A stretch of 64,000 nt of DNA from Paenibacillus sp. V4I3 (GCF_030817215.1 NZ_JAUSZA010000001.1:2702501-2766500); one strand, 5' to 3'; positions 9,601 to 15,778 are shown, counted from the stretch's first letter. Notes: a model not told the origin generated them from the sequence alone. A program made the numbers and translations.

Positions 9601-10291
9601 ACCAATGGTTTCTGGTGCTTTACAAGGAGTTACACAGGGCGGTGGACCTAAACAGTCATTAACTGGATTAACTAATTCAACTGTATTTGCACCTGTCTCA
9701 GCCGTTACTGGGAACAAATCATTCACAGGCGCGCCAATTGTACCACAAGACATTGAAAAGTTTTCAACACCGTATCAATTCAATGAGAAAACTAGCTCTC
9801 CTGCAAAGGTTATTGGCGAGAAAATTGGCATGGCGCCAATGACAGTTGACTATTTATTGAAACAATATTCAGGTGATTTCGGCAGGTTAGTATTGCCTCT
9901 TACAAGTGATGTTGGTTCAGGGACTGCTAAAAACACCTTGTTTAAAAGCTTTGTTGTAGATCCTGTATTTACAAATACTTTGACCAATGACTTCTACGAT
10001 GCATCCGAAAAATTAAAGCAAGCTCATCAAGACAACATTGGAAAGGAAGCTCCATTGCCTAAGTGGTACGACGACGATCTCAGGATACTTGTTACATCAA
10101 CTGCAAAAGGTTCGATTTCTAAGCAATTGTCAGATCTATCAAGCGAGAAAAAAGAAATAAACAAAGACACAACCATATCTGCAGGACAAAAATCACAAAA
10201 ATTGCGTGACATTCAAAGAAAAATGAATGATATTTATATTGATGCCAATATGCAAATGCAAAGGGCAGGAGTTCCAATGCAGAGTAGATAG
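6698..10291 (+). CDS. Very large phage internal virion / polyvalent-type protein (LPD38-like)
   Basis: The product has 1197 residues, the longest gene of the prophage. The N-terminal 300 residues are Pro/Ser/Val rich and disordered-looking. From about residue 340 to 900 there is a long helical core, including MQTLSNATKRSATGLLAPMF and a basic stretch around SSLLRGDRSVNRSVRGLRRE, resembling large polyvalent protein-associated domains such as LPD38. The C-terminal end is helical and Lys rich. No protease, lytic or polymerase motif is evident. Such proteins are thought to be packaged and injected with the DNA. Assignment to the LPD38 family is from memory of the motif and is uncertain. Confidence 0.5.
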   Translation: MSKYDDLRKAAGIAPVASSSKGKTTGKGVNFSTRDVTQAPIIAPSPDALARPVRPTQMVSVPSFDVTQSALLRNINASAEPPSDTPIQDIIAKGASKFANLPVVKPALHGLGTAIEYIEDLPVIKQVGGALSAAYNTVAEAPSVASKDWISQARKNIANLATSDTEPIERGIRNIVAGAMDPEAARARKDEIIAERTEGLGPVSKFGVEALSQGATSALSLIPAAGVGRVSKLANVSGDLLKSPVKSSISALREIAAARAVDDVVEPISPTRADEVPANPVSEPTPDIVNPPDVPAIKGSWFTRLFGDQQGLGFSPFGSRASNRIITTEQQIVNNPIKSTVKGVVENTKQTSRSAYQNTVDYLSPLKKISRETYDTAMDASRANNIGNTIIRDKFVDLEGNVIGKSLNDVMANSRGLGKKVDDYLILRHAVDRMRRGERVYDDALQMTPEKAEQAIEKLEQRFPQLKGIGHEWNVYNENILKTGVKEGLITQEALDAMRTKNPNYAAMKRQFTTAEKFSRPGFGGSGGFSGQNAPIKAVSPTGSTRRIVSPIRSAVEQTYAWQTAMLRNRTMQEIVKTVQLDPEGMKGLVEIVKKPTTSYKSLDDALREGGSEEFLNQLDNDFKSLFKHAKPGDENIVRSMVNGKPIYVKVNDPEAVKALLGMGSEESGLLMNVMQTLSNATKRSATGLLAPMFSFKSLVGDTFQAAVQSQNPLKHVSVDIPVAIYSTLGDILKIPGMKKLSEDFRRSGGEYSSLLRGDRSVNRSVRGLRREAPISPGGVVKGAEIAIKAPFKALEKVADASENLNRMAAFRRALVGKERTPENVRAAINAARESTTNFSRKGAWTRQAEALAPYSNAAVQSIYRLARSGIRNPVKTLAGATSLIVVPKLYEFAKFNDDPDYQNLPARERYRNIIYSKNEDGTFNKAPMPMEYEAMAGLITDILNDVINNDPQAYKGTLDAIANSLTPPMVSGALQGVTQGGGPKQSLTGLTNSTVFAPVSAVTGNKSFTGAPIVPQDIEKFSTPYQFNEKTSSPAKVIGEKIGMAPMTVDYLLKQYSGDFGRLVLPLTSDVGSGTAKNTLFKSFVVDPVFTNTLTNDFYDASEKLKQAHQDNIGKEAPLPKWYDDDLRILVTSTAKGSISKQLSDLSSEKKEINKDTTISAGQKSQKLRDIQRKMNDIYIDANMQMQRAGVPMQSR

Positions 10292-10301
10292 GGGTGTTTT
10301 T

Positions 10302-10481
10302 GTGAACGGAGTTCTATTTTTTTGGTATTTATTTTTTATCGCCAGCTTTTTGTTACCTGCATCAGCAATAGCGATGATACGCAGGAATAAAGAAGCTAGA
10401 TTTCCTGATTGGTTTAACCCGATACTCTATATGCTTGTATTCTTAGGAATACAATATTTTCTTATAACAAATTATCCATAA
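10302..10481 (+). CDS. Small two-segment membrane protein before the lysis genes
   Basis: The product has 59 residues and starts with GTG at 10302, 5 bases after AGGGGTG. Two hydrophobic segments (VLFFWYLFFIASFLLPASAIAM and FNPILYMLVFLGIQYFLI) are separated by a basic loop (RRNKEARFPDW). It lies just upstream of the lysis region, so an accessory lysis or holin-related role is possible, but I do not recognise a family. Confidence 0.45.
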   Translation: MNGVLFFWYLFFIASFLLPASAIAMIRRNKEARFPDWFNPILYMLVFLGIQYFLITNYP

Positions 10482-10487
10482 AATTGT

Positions 10488-10515
10488 GAGTCACCTTCGG
10501 GTGGCTCTTTTTATT
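10488..10515 (+). terminator. Intrinsic terminator after the structural operon
   Basis: An 8-bp stem (GAGTCACC/GGTGGCTC, one G-T pair) with a TTCG tetraloop is followed by CTTTTTATTTT. It separates the structural genes from the lysis genes. Confidence 0.8.
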
Positions 10516-10536
10516 TTACTAAAGGAGCTGATGCAA

Positions 10537-10734
10537 TTGATTGTCTTTGATGAATCTATGGAACTGGAATCGGACGTGTCAGACATTACCCTTCAATTCA
10601 TACAGGCTACCTATGGTCCTATGGTGAAGGATTGGCTTTTATTGCCCGGACCTGTTCCAATACTGGGGGTAAGCCATGTTGATCATCGAGATACTGGAGT
10701 ACATGTGGGAGCACAAAGGGTCGTTAACCTTTGA
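10537..10734 (+). CDS. Small hypothetical phage protein (XhlA-position)
   Basis: The product has about 65 residues. The ribosome site AAAGGAG at 10521-10527 is 9 bases from the TTG at 10537, better spaced than the ATG at 10531, so TTG is preferred; both are in frame. The sequence (ESMELESDVSDITLQFIQ) is acidic, then hydrophobic. The last 59 bases overlap the next reading frame. I do not recognise the family. Confidence 0.35.
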   Translation: MIVFDESMELESDVSDITLQFIQATYGPMVKDWLLLPGPVPILGVSHVDHRDTGVHVGAQRVVNL

Positions 10735-11191
10735 TGCGATCCTGCTTTTTTTCATGCGCAAGTGGCTGATACATGAGGCTCACAAGATACTGCACCTAGG
10801 CAGAGAAGGGGAGATACTTTGGATAATCGAGAGATTAGAGCGGATGACGGGAGAGAGATACGATGGACGACAGGATTTCTCGAAGCTAGTCAGGACCCGT
10901 TACATCGGGAGATATTATTCTTACTTACGCAAGGGAACAGAGTTGGCCAATCGGCAAAGGAGAGTGAAAACCATGGAAAACATTAAATGGGCAACGTTAG
11001 TACCGGGAGTGATCAGTGCGGCTAAATTGGTGCTGCAAAGCTTTGGCATCGACATTCCTGATGAGCATATAAATTCAATCGTTAACGGAGCTGCAGCAGT
11101 TGGAGCAATCGTAGCTATCTTCATGTCACACCGTAAACAGGAGGCGACGACGACAAATGGACCTACTATTTCCGGAGGATTTAATAAGTAA
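10676..11191 (+). CDS. Phage holin, with in-frame N-terminal extension or internal start at 10973
   Basis: The whole frame encodes 171 residues from ATG 10676, which has a G-rich upstream stretch. Its C-terminal 72 residues form a complete holin of a common phage type: MENIKWATLVPGVISAAKLV gives the first hydrophobic segment and INSIVNGAAAVGAIVAIFMS the second, with a short charged tail. The codon ATG 10973 has its own strong AAAGGAG at 10956-10962 and 10 bases of spacing, so the holin is probably made from there. The preceding 99 codons encode a hydrophobic then basic sequence with no stop before the holin. Holins form membrane pores that release the endolysin. The holin part is confident; the status of the extension is open. 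Confidence 0.65.
   Translation: MLIIEILEYMWEHKGSLTFDAILLFFMRKWLIHEAHKILHLGREGEILWIIERLERMTGERYDGRQDFSKLVRTRYIGRYYSYLRKGTELANRQRRVKTMENIKWATLVPGVISAAKLVLQSFGIDIPDEHINSIVNGAAAVGAIVAIFMSHRKQEATTTNGPTISGGFNK
10956..10975 (+). promoter_or_regulatory. Internal ribosome binding site and start for the short holin
   Basis: AAAGGAG at 10956-10962 is followed 10 bases later by ATG 10973, in frame with the longer reading frame that starts at 10676. It decides between a 72-residue and a 171-residue product. Confidence 0.6.
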
Positions 11192-11897
11192 CTTAGGCGT
11201 ACCGCAGCTGATCGATATCCGCGACCAATTGCCGGTTAATTCGAATTATACATGGGGGCAGCTGGCAGGCGTGCGGCCTCTTGAGGATTTAACAACAATT
11301 GCCTTGCATCATGACGCAATCAGTAAGACTAGTACGGCCGGCAATAGCGATCTGCAGCTTGCAACCAATATCGCTAAGTCACATATACGGCTTACTAAGA
11401 ACGAAGAGAAGGGAGACGCAGGTTTTCCTTACCATGTATGGATCCGCAACGGCAAAGCATACTGGACTAACAATGTGTTAGACAGAACGTATGGCGTAGC
11501 GAGTAACAACGGGTATACCGTACATGTATGCGTGTCTGGTGACTATGTAAACGGGGATTCGCTTACCGAAGATGATCGGCGCGTGCTAACCGCTGTGTGT
11601 GTTGATATAAGTAAGCAACTACCGAGTTACAAAGGAATCAAAGCTCATTGCGAACTGAACGCCACTAGTTGCCCTGGCTACGATTACAACCGCATTAAAG
11701 CTGATGTGGCAAGCTACGATCAAATGGTGCAAGAAAGGTACAGAAATAGGGTTAACGCTGCGTATAACACAGTACTTCGCTTTCAGGACCTGTATAATAA
11801 GGCGAAAGATCCTGCTTTCCAGTTCAAGGATGTAGCTCTCTGCAAGTTGGAGGACATTGCCGCGTACATGGTGCAGAAAGATTATATGAATCCGTAA
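11157..11897 (+). CDS. Endolysin, N-acetylmuramoyl-L-alanine amidase (amidase_2/PGRP type)
   Basis: The product has 246 residues and starts behind CAGGAGGCGACG inside the end of the holin gene (35-base overlap). The amidase_2 fold is visible: IALHHDAI near residues 47-54 supplies a zinc-ligand His, HVWIRNGKAYWTN and VHVCVSGDY form core strands, and AHCELNATSCPGY near 162-175 supplies the second His and the Cys ligand. It cleaves the amide bond between muramic acid and the stem peptide to open the cell at the end of infection. The C-terminal 60 residues are helical and may bind the wall. There is no signal peptide, as expected for a holin-dependent endolysin. Confidence 0.85.
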   Translation: MDLLFPEDLISNLGVPQLIDIRDQLPVNSNYTWGQLAGVRPLEDLTTIALHHDAISKTSTAGNSDLQLATNIAKSHIRLTKNEEKGDAGFPYHVWIRNGKAYWTNNVLDRTYGVASNNGYTVHVCVSGDYVNGDSLTEDDRRVLTAVCVDISKQLPSYKGIKAHCELNATSCPGYDYNRIKADVASYDQMVQERYRNRVNAAYNTVLRFQDLYNKAKDPAFQFKDVALCKLEDIAAYMVQKDYMNP

Positions 11898-11905
11898 ACG
11901 TTGAA

Positions 11906-11947
11906 GAGCCTAGTATGGGAAAGCATCCCGTCTAGGCTTTTTTGTTT
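11906..11947. terminator. Terminator between the lysis genes and the leftward operon
   Basis: The stem AGCCTAG/CTAGGCT with an inner GGGA/TCCC extension is followed by TTTTTTGTTTTT on the plus strand. It ends the endolysin transcript and also lies just past the last leftward gene. Confidence 0.8.
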
Positions 11948-12184
11948 TTAAAAATCCTTATTCTCCTCCGCACCCCTCTGTATCACCACGACCTGACCAT
12001 CTTCATATATGTCCACAAAGTAATCTACGCCATTGTTCCTCCTGTAGTTGTAAACCGCATGAGGGTGTTGCCTACCTTCCCAGCCGAAGAATGTTAACTC
12101 ACCGAACCGGTTAAAGTAATCCTTTGCTTCCTGCAACGATGTGAATTTAGGTAGTCTGGATATGTCTACGTTGCTTTTTCTCAT
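11948..12184 (-). CDS. Hypothetical phage protein, last gene of the repressor operon
   Basis: The product has 78 residues and is not recognised. Features are a basic start (MRKSNVDISRLPKF), a segment SLQEAKDYFNRFGELTFFGW and a beta-strand-rich end (DYFVDIYEDGQVVVIQRG). The start lies 1 base after the upstream stop, so it is translationally coupled. Being transcribed with the repressor, it is expected to be made in the lysogen. Confidence 0.5.
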   Translation of the reverse strand: MRKSNVDISRLPKFTSLQEAKDYFNRFGELTFFGWEGRQHPHAVYNYRRNNGVDYFVDIYEDGQVVVIQRGAEENKDF

Positions 12185-12185
12185 G

Positions 12186-12623
12186 TTAGATCACTTGTTT
12201 AACAGCGGCGAATAGTGCGTCGCAGAGTTCAACTTTATCCCAAGATATGTACTTTCCATCATCTTGTTTGAACGATACTCCAAACTTATCTTTGTGCGTG
12301 TCTAAGGAAAACTCAGTTTGATTACGTAAAAATTCAATCATCTGTCCTATGGAAAGGAGTGGATATAATTTATCTAAATTTCCCATATGCCCATTATCTT
12401 TATTTTCGTAAACAAAAAAAGCTACGAACACACCTTTTTCCCCATAAAATTCTCTAGGATGTTTAGCAACTGTGCTTAATACTACTGTCTTTCCGTTCGA
12501 TTGATTATTATTCTCGGCTGATAACGCATAATCGCCTTGCTTTGGCTTCCACCACTTCTGTATATGTACCTTCTGCTCATCCGTTAGTGTATTTAGATCC
12601 TCTATGGTTATCCTCTGCTTCAT
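12186..12623 (-). CDS. Hypothetical phage protein starting with an LTDEQKxxxxKWWKP motif
   Basis: The product has 145 residues and starts behind AAAGGAGA with 9 bases of spacing. The N-terminus (IEDLNTLTDEQKVHIQKWWK) looks like a short helical module found in uncharacterised phage and Paenibacillus proteins. The rest (LSIGQMIEFLRNQTEFSLDT and ISWDKVELCDALFAAVKQ) is mixed alpha/beta. No catalytic motif is seen. It overlaps the upstream gene by 4 bases. The function is unknown. Confidence 0.5.
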   Translation of the reverse strand: MKQRITIEDLNTLTDEQKVHIQKWWKPKQGDYALSAENNNQSNGKTVVLSTVAKHPREFYGEKGVFVAFFVYENKDNGHMGNLDKLYPLLSIGQMIEFLRNQTEFSLDTHKDKFGVSFKQDDGKYISWDKVELCDALFAAVKQVI

Positions 12624-12826
12624 GGGTTATCTGTCTCCTTTACCAAACGATCTACTTCGTCCGGAGTTTCTACAACATCCATAGTTATATCTTCTTTAAA
12701 AACTATCTTCGTACCAATAACCATGTTGTTTCTTTCGTGTTTAAGTGGCTCATAATACAAAACATTATCAACATTAATCCTGAAAACCGTATTTAGTTTA
12801 CGATTGTTCACTTTAATAAATCCCAT
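12620..12826 (-). CDS. FlbD-like small beta protein of the repressor operon
   Basis: AGGAGG is 1 base from the first ATG (12835) but 10 bases from the ATG at 12826, so the latter, giving 68 residues, is preferred. The sequence INVDNVLYYEPLKHE followed by GTKIVFKEDITMDVVETPDEVDRLV resembles the small FlbD fold: two strands, a linker, a strand, then a helix with a conserved ETPDEV-type end. FlbD-like proteins in phages have no assigned role. The similarity is at the pattern level only. Confidence 0.45.
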   Translation of the reverse strand: MGFIKVNNRKLNTVFRINVDNVLYYEPLKHERNNMVIGTKIVFKEDITMDVVETPDEVDRLVKETDNP

Positions 12827-12856
12827 ATATCTCATTCCTCCTCATAATTGTACAAG

Positions 12857-13111
12857 TCACCAAAATCGCTTTGGTTCGTTAATTAAAATAGCTGGCATAT
12901 CGAGTGGTAGGTAATTGCTGTATTTAACTCTCATAACTCCATGCTTAGTACGAACTTGAGTTACATCCTCCATATGGGCCAGTTTAGTTATTAATACTAC
13001 ATTTTCTATTTTATTTCCTTTTGCAACAAAATCATCGATATCCTTGCTGTTAAGATCAGGTAGCATGGAATCTATTAACTTCTGCAAATCCTCCATTTTA
13101 AACGTACTCAC
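12857..13111 (-). CDS. Hypothetical protein directly after the repressor
   Basis: The product has 84 residues and starts with GTG at 13111, behind GGAGGGATGAGTA; that ribosome site overlaps the stop region of the repressor gene. An N-terminal helix (FKMEDLQKLIDSMLPDL) is followed by a beta-rich part (VVLITKLAHMEDVTQVRTKH). I do not recognise the family. Its position suggests co-expression with the repressor. Confidence 0.45.
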   Translation of the reverse strand: MSTFKMEDLQKLIDSMLPDLNSKDIDDFVAKGNKIENVVLITKLAHMEDVTQVRTKHGVMRVKYSNYLPLDMPAILINEPKRFW

Positions 13112-13114
13112 TAC

Positions 13115-13354
13115 TCATCCCTCCGCATATTCAGCAATATCTTCAACCTTACAATTTAGCACATAGGCCAGTTTGATAAGATACTCCGCGCTCATTGCAT
13201 TCTGTAAAATTCCGTTATTATCAGTCTTCGTCATCTGCGAAAAGTAGGACTTGCTTATTCCTAACTGATCAGCGATCCATGATTTCTTTATTCCTCTAGC
13301 TGCTATGTATGATTCCAGTTTGCTACGTATAGGCAAATGTACCGAACTCCTCAT
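13115..13354 (-). CDS. Cro/CI (XRE) family transcriptional regulator, likely prophage repressor
   Basis: The product has 79 residues with an XRE helix-turn-helix: the recognition region is KKSWIADQLGISKSYFSQMT at about residues 22-41, followed by the usual helical tail (AEYLIKLAYVLNCKVEDIAEY). It starts behind AAAGGAGG. It is the first gene of the five-gene leftward operon and faces a rightward cluster across an 80-150 bp region with an inverted repeat, the normal layout for a lysogeny repressor with its operator. There is no C-terminal peptidase domain, so it would not be inactivated by LexA-type self-cleavage. Confidence 0.8.
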   Translation of the reverse strand: MRSSVHLPIRSKLESYIAARGIKKSWIADQLGISKSYFSQMTKTDNNGILQNAMSAEYLIKLAYVLNCKVEDIAEYAEG

Positions 13355-13398
13355 ATATGATTATCCTCCTTTCATTATGCTTGGATCCTAATTATAAC

Positions 13399-13410
13399 AC
13401 AATACTTTGT
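13399..13410. promoter_or_regulatory. Candidate repressor operator
   Basis: The inverted repeat ACAA-TACT-TTGT lies between the divergent repressor and rightward genes. Read leftward, a TATAAT box (plus-strand ATTATA, 13391-13396) lies beside it, but the -35 box is weak. The assignment rests on position and symmetry only. Confidence 0.35.
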
Positions 13411-13505
13411 ATATAACTTAAAAAAAGTTTAGTCATATGCGAATAAAGTCCGAGCATTCGACAATAAGTATGTTATACATCCCGTTAAATAAGGAGTTGG
13501 TCAGC

Positions 13506-13751
13506 ATGATTGGAGAGTTAGTCATAGCGACTTACATCGTGGAGTGTGCGCGTGGTTACTATGGGTACTGGAAGGAAGCGCAGAGGAAGAGGCGTGCATT
13601 AGATAACTTGGGTGAGTTTTTGAAGAGCTCTAAAACGTGGGAGGAGCTGCTGAAACAGATGCAGGAAGATAAGTTGAATAACCCCGTGTTATACACGCGA
13701 ATCCCTCAAACTTGGCTGTCTAAATTGTACATGAGATGCGTGAAGGAGTGA
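13506..13751 (+). CDS. Small phage protein with an N-terminal hydrophobic segment
   Basis: The frame opens at 13437, but ATG 13506 has a proper ribosome site (AAGGAG, 8 bases), giving 81 residues. The start MIGELVIATYIVECARGYYG is hydrophobic and may be a membrane anchor or buried helix. The remainder is basic and helical (EAQRKRRALDNLGEFLKSSK). It is the first gene of the rightward cluster that ends in the FtsK-type ATPase. The family is unknown. Confidence 0.5.
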   Translation: MIGELVIATYIVECARGYYGYWKEAQRKRRALDNLGEFLKSSKTWEELLKQMQEDKLNNPVLYTRIPQTWLSKLYMRCVKE

Positions 13752-13756
13752 GCAGT

Positions 13757-14020
13757 ATGAGCAAAAAACGCGAATATATGATGAGTCCATTTAGGCAAGG
13801 TTTGGATGAGGACATTCGCAAGAAGTACAACGAGATACCCGATGGTAAGCGTGCAGAGGTGCTGAGAGACGCGTTTCGGTTATGGTGCGGTATCGATAAG
13901 AAGTTAGTTTACGAAGCGACAGAGAAGCCCATCAAGCAGCCTACACGTCCACCATTCTTAGCGAAGGGAGTGAACAACAATGGAAATAGCCTTCACAATA
14001 TTGGGCCTCGGCGCTCTTGA
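13757..14020 (+). CDS. Small basic phage protein
   Basis: ATG 13757 follows AAGGAG with 8 bases of spacing and gives 87 residues. The middle segment (LDEDIRKKYNEIPDGKRAEV then LRDAFRLW) could form a ribbon-helix-helix-like or other small helical DNA-binding fold, but this is weak. The C-terminal tail is Pro/Asn rich and overlaps the next gene by 41 bases. Confidence 0.42.
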   Translation: MSKKREYMMSPFRQGLDEDIRKKYNEIPDGKRAEVLRDAFRLWCGIDKKLVYEATEKPIKQPTRPPFLAKGVNNNGNSLHNIGPRRS

Positions 14021-14168
14021 TGCCATTATCTCAGGTGTTCTCAAGGAAGCTAAGCAGCAAAACAAGATCATTTTCGTCAGAATCTCGATGTATGTCACCG
14101 TAGCTATCATCGTGTTAGTCGAGGTTTCTAAGCTCATCAACTATGCCAGGGTGGTGTTTGGTATATGA
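13980..14168 (+). CDS. Small membrane protein upstream of the FtsK-type ATPase
   Basis: The product has 62 residues and starts behind AGGGAGTGAACAACA. It has two hydrophobic segments: IAFTILGLGALDAIISGVL and VRISMYVTVAIIVLVEV. It overlaps the ATPase gene by 4 bases (ATGA), so the two are translationally coupled and may form a membrane complex. No family is recognised. Confidence 0.5.
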   Translation: MEIAFTILGLGALDAIISGVLKEAKQQNKIIFVRISMYVTVAIIVLVEVSKLINYARVVFGI

Positions 14169-15271
14169 TACTTTTCGCTTTGGGAGCAGCATGTATGGTG
14201 GCGAGTATAGGAAGCGCGGTGGTTATAGCTAAGGGTGGAGGAGGGGATGCGAGGAAAGATAAGCTTCACGTCTGCTTTGATCGAGCTAAGCTGTACATCA
14301 GGCAGAGGATTGAGGAGAAATGGGTGTTTACTTACCCGACCGTCGATGGTCAAGAAGAGTTCAAGGAATATAAGGAGTATACTTTTACGCTGCCGATCGG
14401 TGTGGACCCCGACAGAGTATTCAAAAGCTACTGGGTGTTCAAACAGGGATTCGGTGAGCACATCGATATTATTGGCGATACGGCAACGTTTAAACTTAAG
14501 GTGTATAACAAAGGGTTAGAGCAGTTTGATTACAATGTGTTAGATGTACCAACTGCCGGCATTAGACTGCCGATCATCGTCGGCCGGTCACGTGAAGGTT
14601 GGGAAGTATACGACATGGTGGAGAATCCTCACTTGCTCATTGCAGGGGAAACGGGCAGCGGTAAGAGTACGCACATACGGGCGCTGCTGACCACACTCAT
14701 TCATACTAAGTCGCCCGATGAGCTGCAACTGTACCTTGCCGACATGAAGCGCAGCGAGTTCCATCTATTCAGAAACGTGCCGCATGTAGTTGAGGTCGTC
14801 ACGGAGACGGAAAGGCTTATTGAGGTACTGAAGGAGCTCGACATAGAAATGAAGCATCGTGGAAATCTGTGCGACCAGTACGAAGTGTCCCACGTGGACG
14901 ATCTACCCTTCAAGATGCCATACATCATCGTTTGCGTAGATGAGGTTGCGCTGCTTAAAAAGGAAAAGGAGATCATGCGGATCTTAGAGGACATAACAGC
15001 AATTGGAAGGGCACTTTCAACATTTGCAATACTGTCTCTTCAGAGGCCTGACGCGGAGGTGCTAAACGGGAAGCTGAAGCAAAATCTAACAGTGCGAATG
15101 GCATTCAAACACGCGGATGGGATTAACTCAAGGATCACTCTAGGATGCGAAGGTGCAGAGGATATCAAGGCGAGTGAGTCAGGACTCATGTTATACAAGA
15201 GGGATGGGATTAAGCGAGTGCAGAGTCCGTATCTGAGTTTGGTGGAGGCTAAGAAGTTATTGAAGGGATAG
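14165..15271 (+). CDS. FtsK/SpoIIIE-type DNA translocase ATPase
   Basis: The product has 368 residues. A single N-terminal hydrophobic segment (LFALGAACMVASIGSAVVIA) is followed by a beta-rich linker and the motor domain. Walker A is GETGSGKST at about residues 161-169 and Walker B is YIIVCVDEVA at about 252-262; the motor is completed by AFKHADGINSRITLG and the LMLYKRDG end. There is no gamma winged-helix domain, so strand-orientation reading like that of chromosomal FtsK is not expected. Relatives are coupling proteins of ICEBs1-type elements (ConQ) and small plasmids. Here it is the last prophage gene, ending 25 bp before the cotJC remnant. A role in moving element DNA is inferred. Confidence 0.82.
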   Translation: MILFALGAACMVASIGSAVVIAKGGGGDARKDKLHVCFDRAKLYIRQRIEEKWVFTYPTVDGQEEFKEYKEYTFTLPIGVDPDRVFKSYWVFKQGFGEHIDIIGDTATFKLKVYNKGLEQFDYNVLDVPTAGIRLPIIVGRSREGWEVYDMVENPHLLIAGETGSGKSTHIRALLTTLIHTKSPDELQLYLADMKRSEFHLFRNVPHVVEVVTETERLIEVLKELDIEMKHRGNLCDQYEVSHVDDLPFKMPYIIVCVDEVALLKKEKEIMRILEDITAIGRALSTFAILSLQRPDAEVLNGKLKQNLTVRMAFKHADGINSRITLGCEGAEDIKASESGLMLYKRDGIKRVQSPYLSLVEAKKLLKG

Positions 15272-15300
15272 GTAAAATAAAAGTAGATATCCTTTAATGG
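15272..15300. other. Probable right prophage attachment junction (attR) inside cotJC
   Basis: To the left, the phage ATPase gene stops at 15271. To the right, CotJC homology begins at the codons for MVNKLTKDAT (15297 on). A TAA at 15273-15275 shows the coat frame is not open into the phage. The crossover must lie in or near these bases, but the core cannot be defined without the left junction, which is outside the window. Confidence 0.6.
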
Positions 15301-15647
15301 TTAATAAGCTTACAAAAGACGCAACCATCGATCAACTGAAGGCCGCTGGTCTGGACGATCACTATGTGAGCCACGACAAAGCGCTCTTCTATCAGAATGC
15401 ATCCGGTGTACCTTGGACGGCCGCCTACATACAAGCCAAAGGAGACCCCATAGCGGACCTCTATGAGGATATTGCCGCAGAAGAGAAAGCAAGAGCCACC
15501 TATCAATGGTTGATTGATGTAACCGATGACGTTGACCTGCAGGACAGTCTAAAGTTCCTCCGCGAGCGGGAGATTGTGCATTCCCTGCGATTTAGAGAAG
15601 CTGTTGAAATTTTGAAGGATGATCGGGAAGCACAGAAGGTTTTTTAA
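15297..15647 (+). pseudogene. cotJC: cotJC 3' fragment (spore coat manganese-catalase-like protein), interrupted by the prophage
   Basis: The 116 codons encode the C-terminal part of CotJC: VNKLTKDATIDQLKAAGL, then SGVPWTAAYIQAKGDPIADL, YEDIAAEEKARATYQWLID and FLREREIVHSLRFREAVEIL, which retain the ferritin-like Glu/His ligands of the Mn-catalase fold. Family members are about 190 residues, so roughly the first 70 are missing. The ATG at 15297 is an internal Met of the family and has no ribosome site. The missing part is expected left of the prophage. CotJC is a mother-cell coat protein in B. subtilis. If the prophage excises precisely during sporulation the gene could be restored; otherwise it is a broken gene. 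Confidence 0.8.
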
Positions 15648-15691
15648 GCAGGAGGTGAGGGCTAGGACGAGGTAGCTAGGATTAGGGATAA

Positions 15692-15718
15692 AAAAAGCGG
15701 GCCGTGGGCCTGCTTTTT
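15692..15718. terminator. Bidirectional terminator after cotJC
   Basis: A 12-bp stem (AAAAAGCGGGCC/GGCCTGCTTTTT, one mismatch) with a GTG loop carries an A-run before and a T-run after it. Confidence 0.85.
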
Positions 15719-15778
15719 GCTGTTAATCAGACGATGTTTATTATTGCTGACGGATGCTATCTTAGTCGACAGTAGAGA

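Noticed and set aside
13437-13505. Upstream extension of the 13506 gene to ATG 13437
   Set aside because: No ribosome site; ATG 13506 has AAGGAG at good spacing.
15297-15647. The cotJC fragment as a complete small gene with its own start
   Set aside because: The ATG is an internal family residue, no ribosome site precedes it, and about 70 conserved residues are missing.
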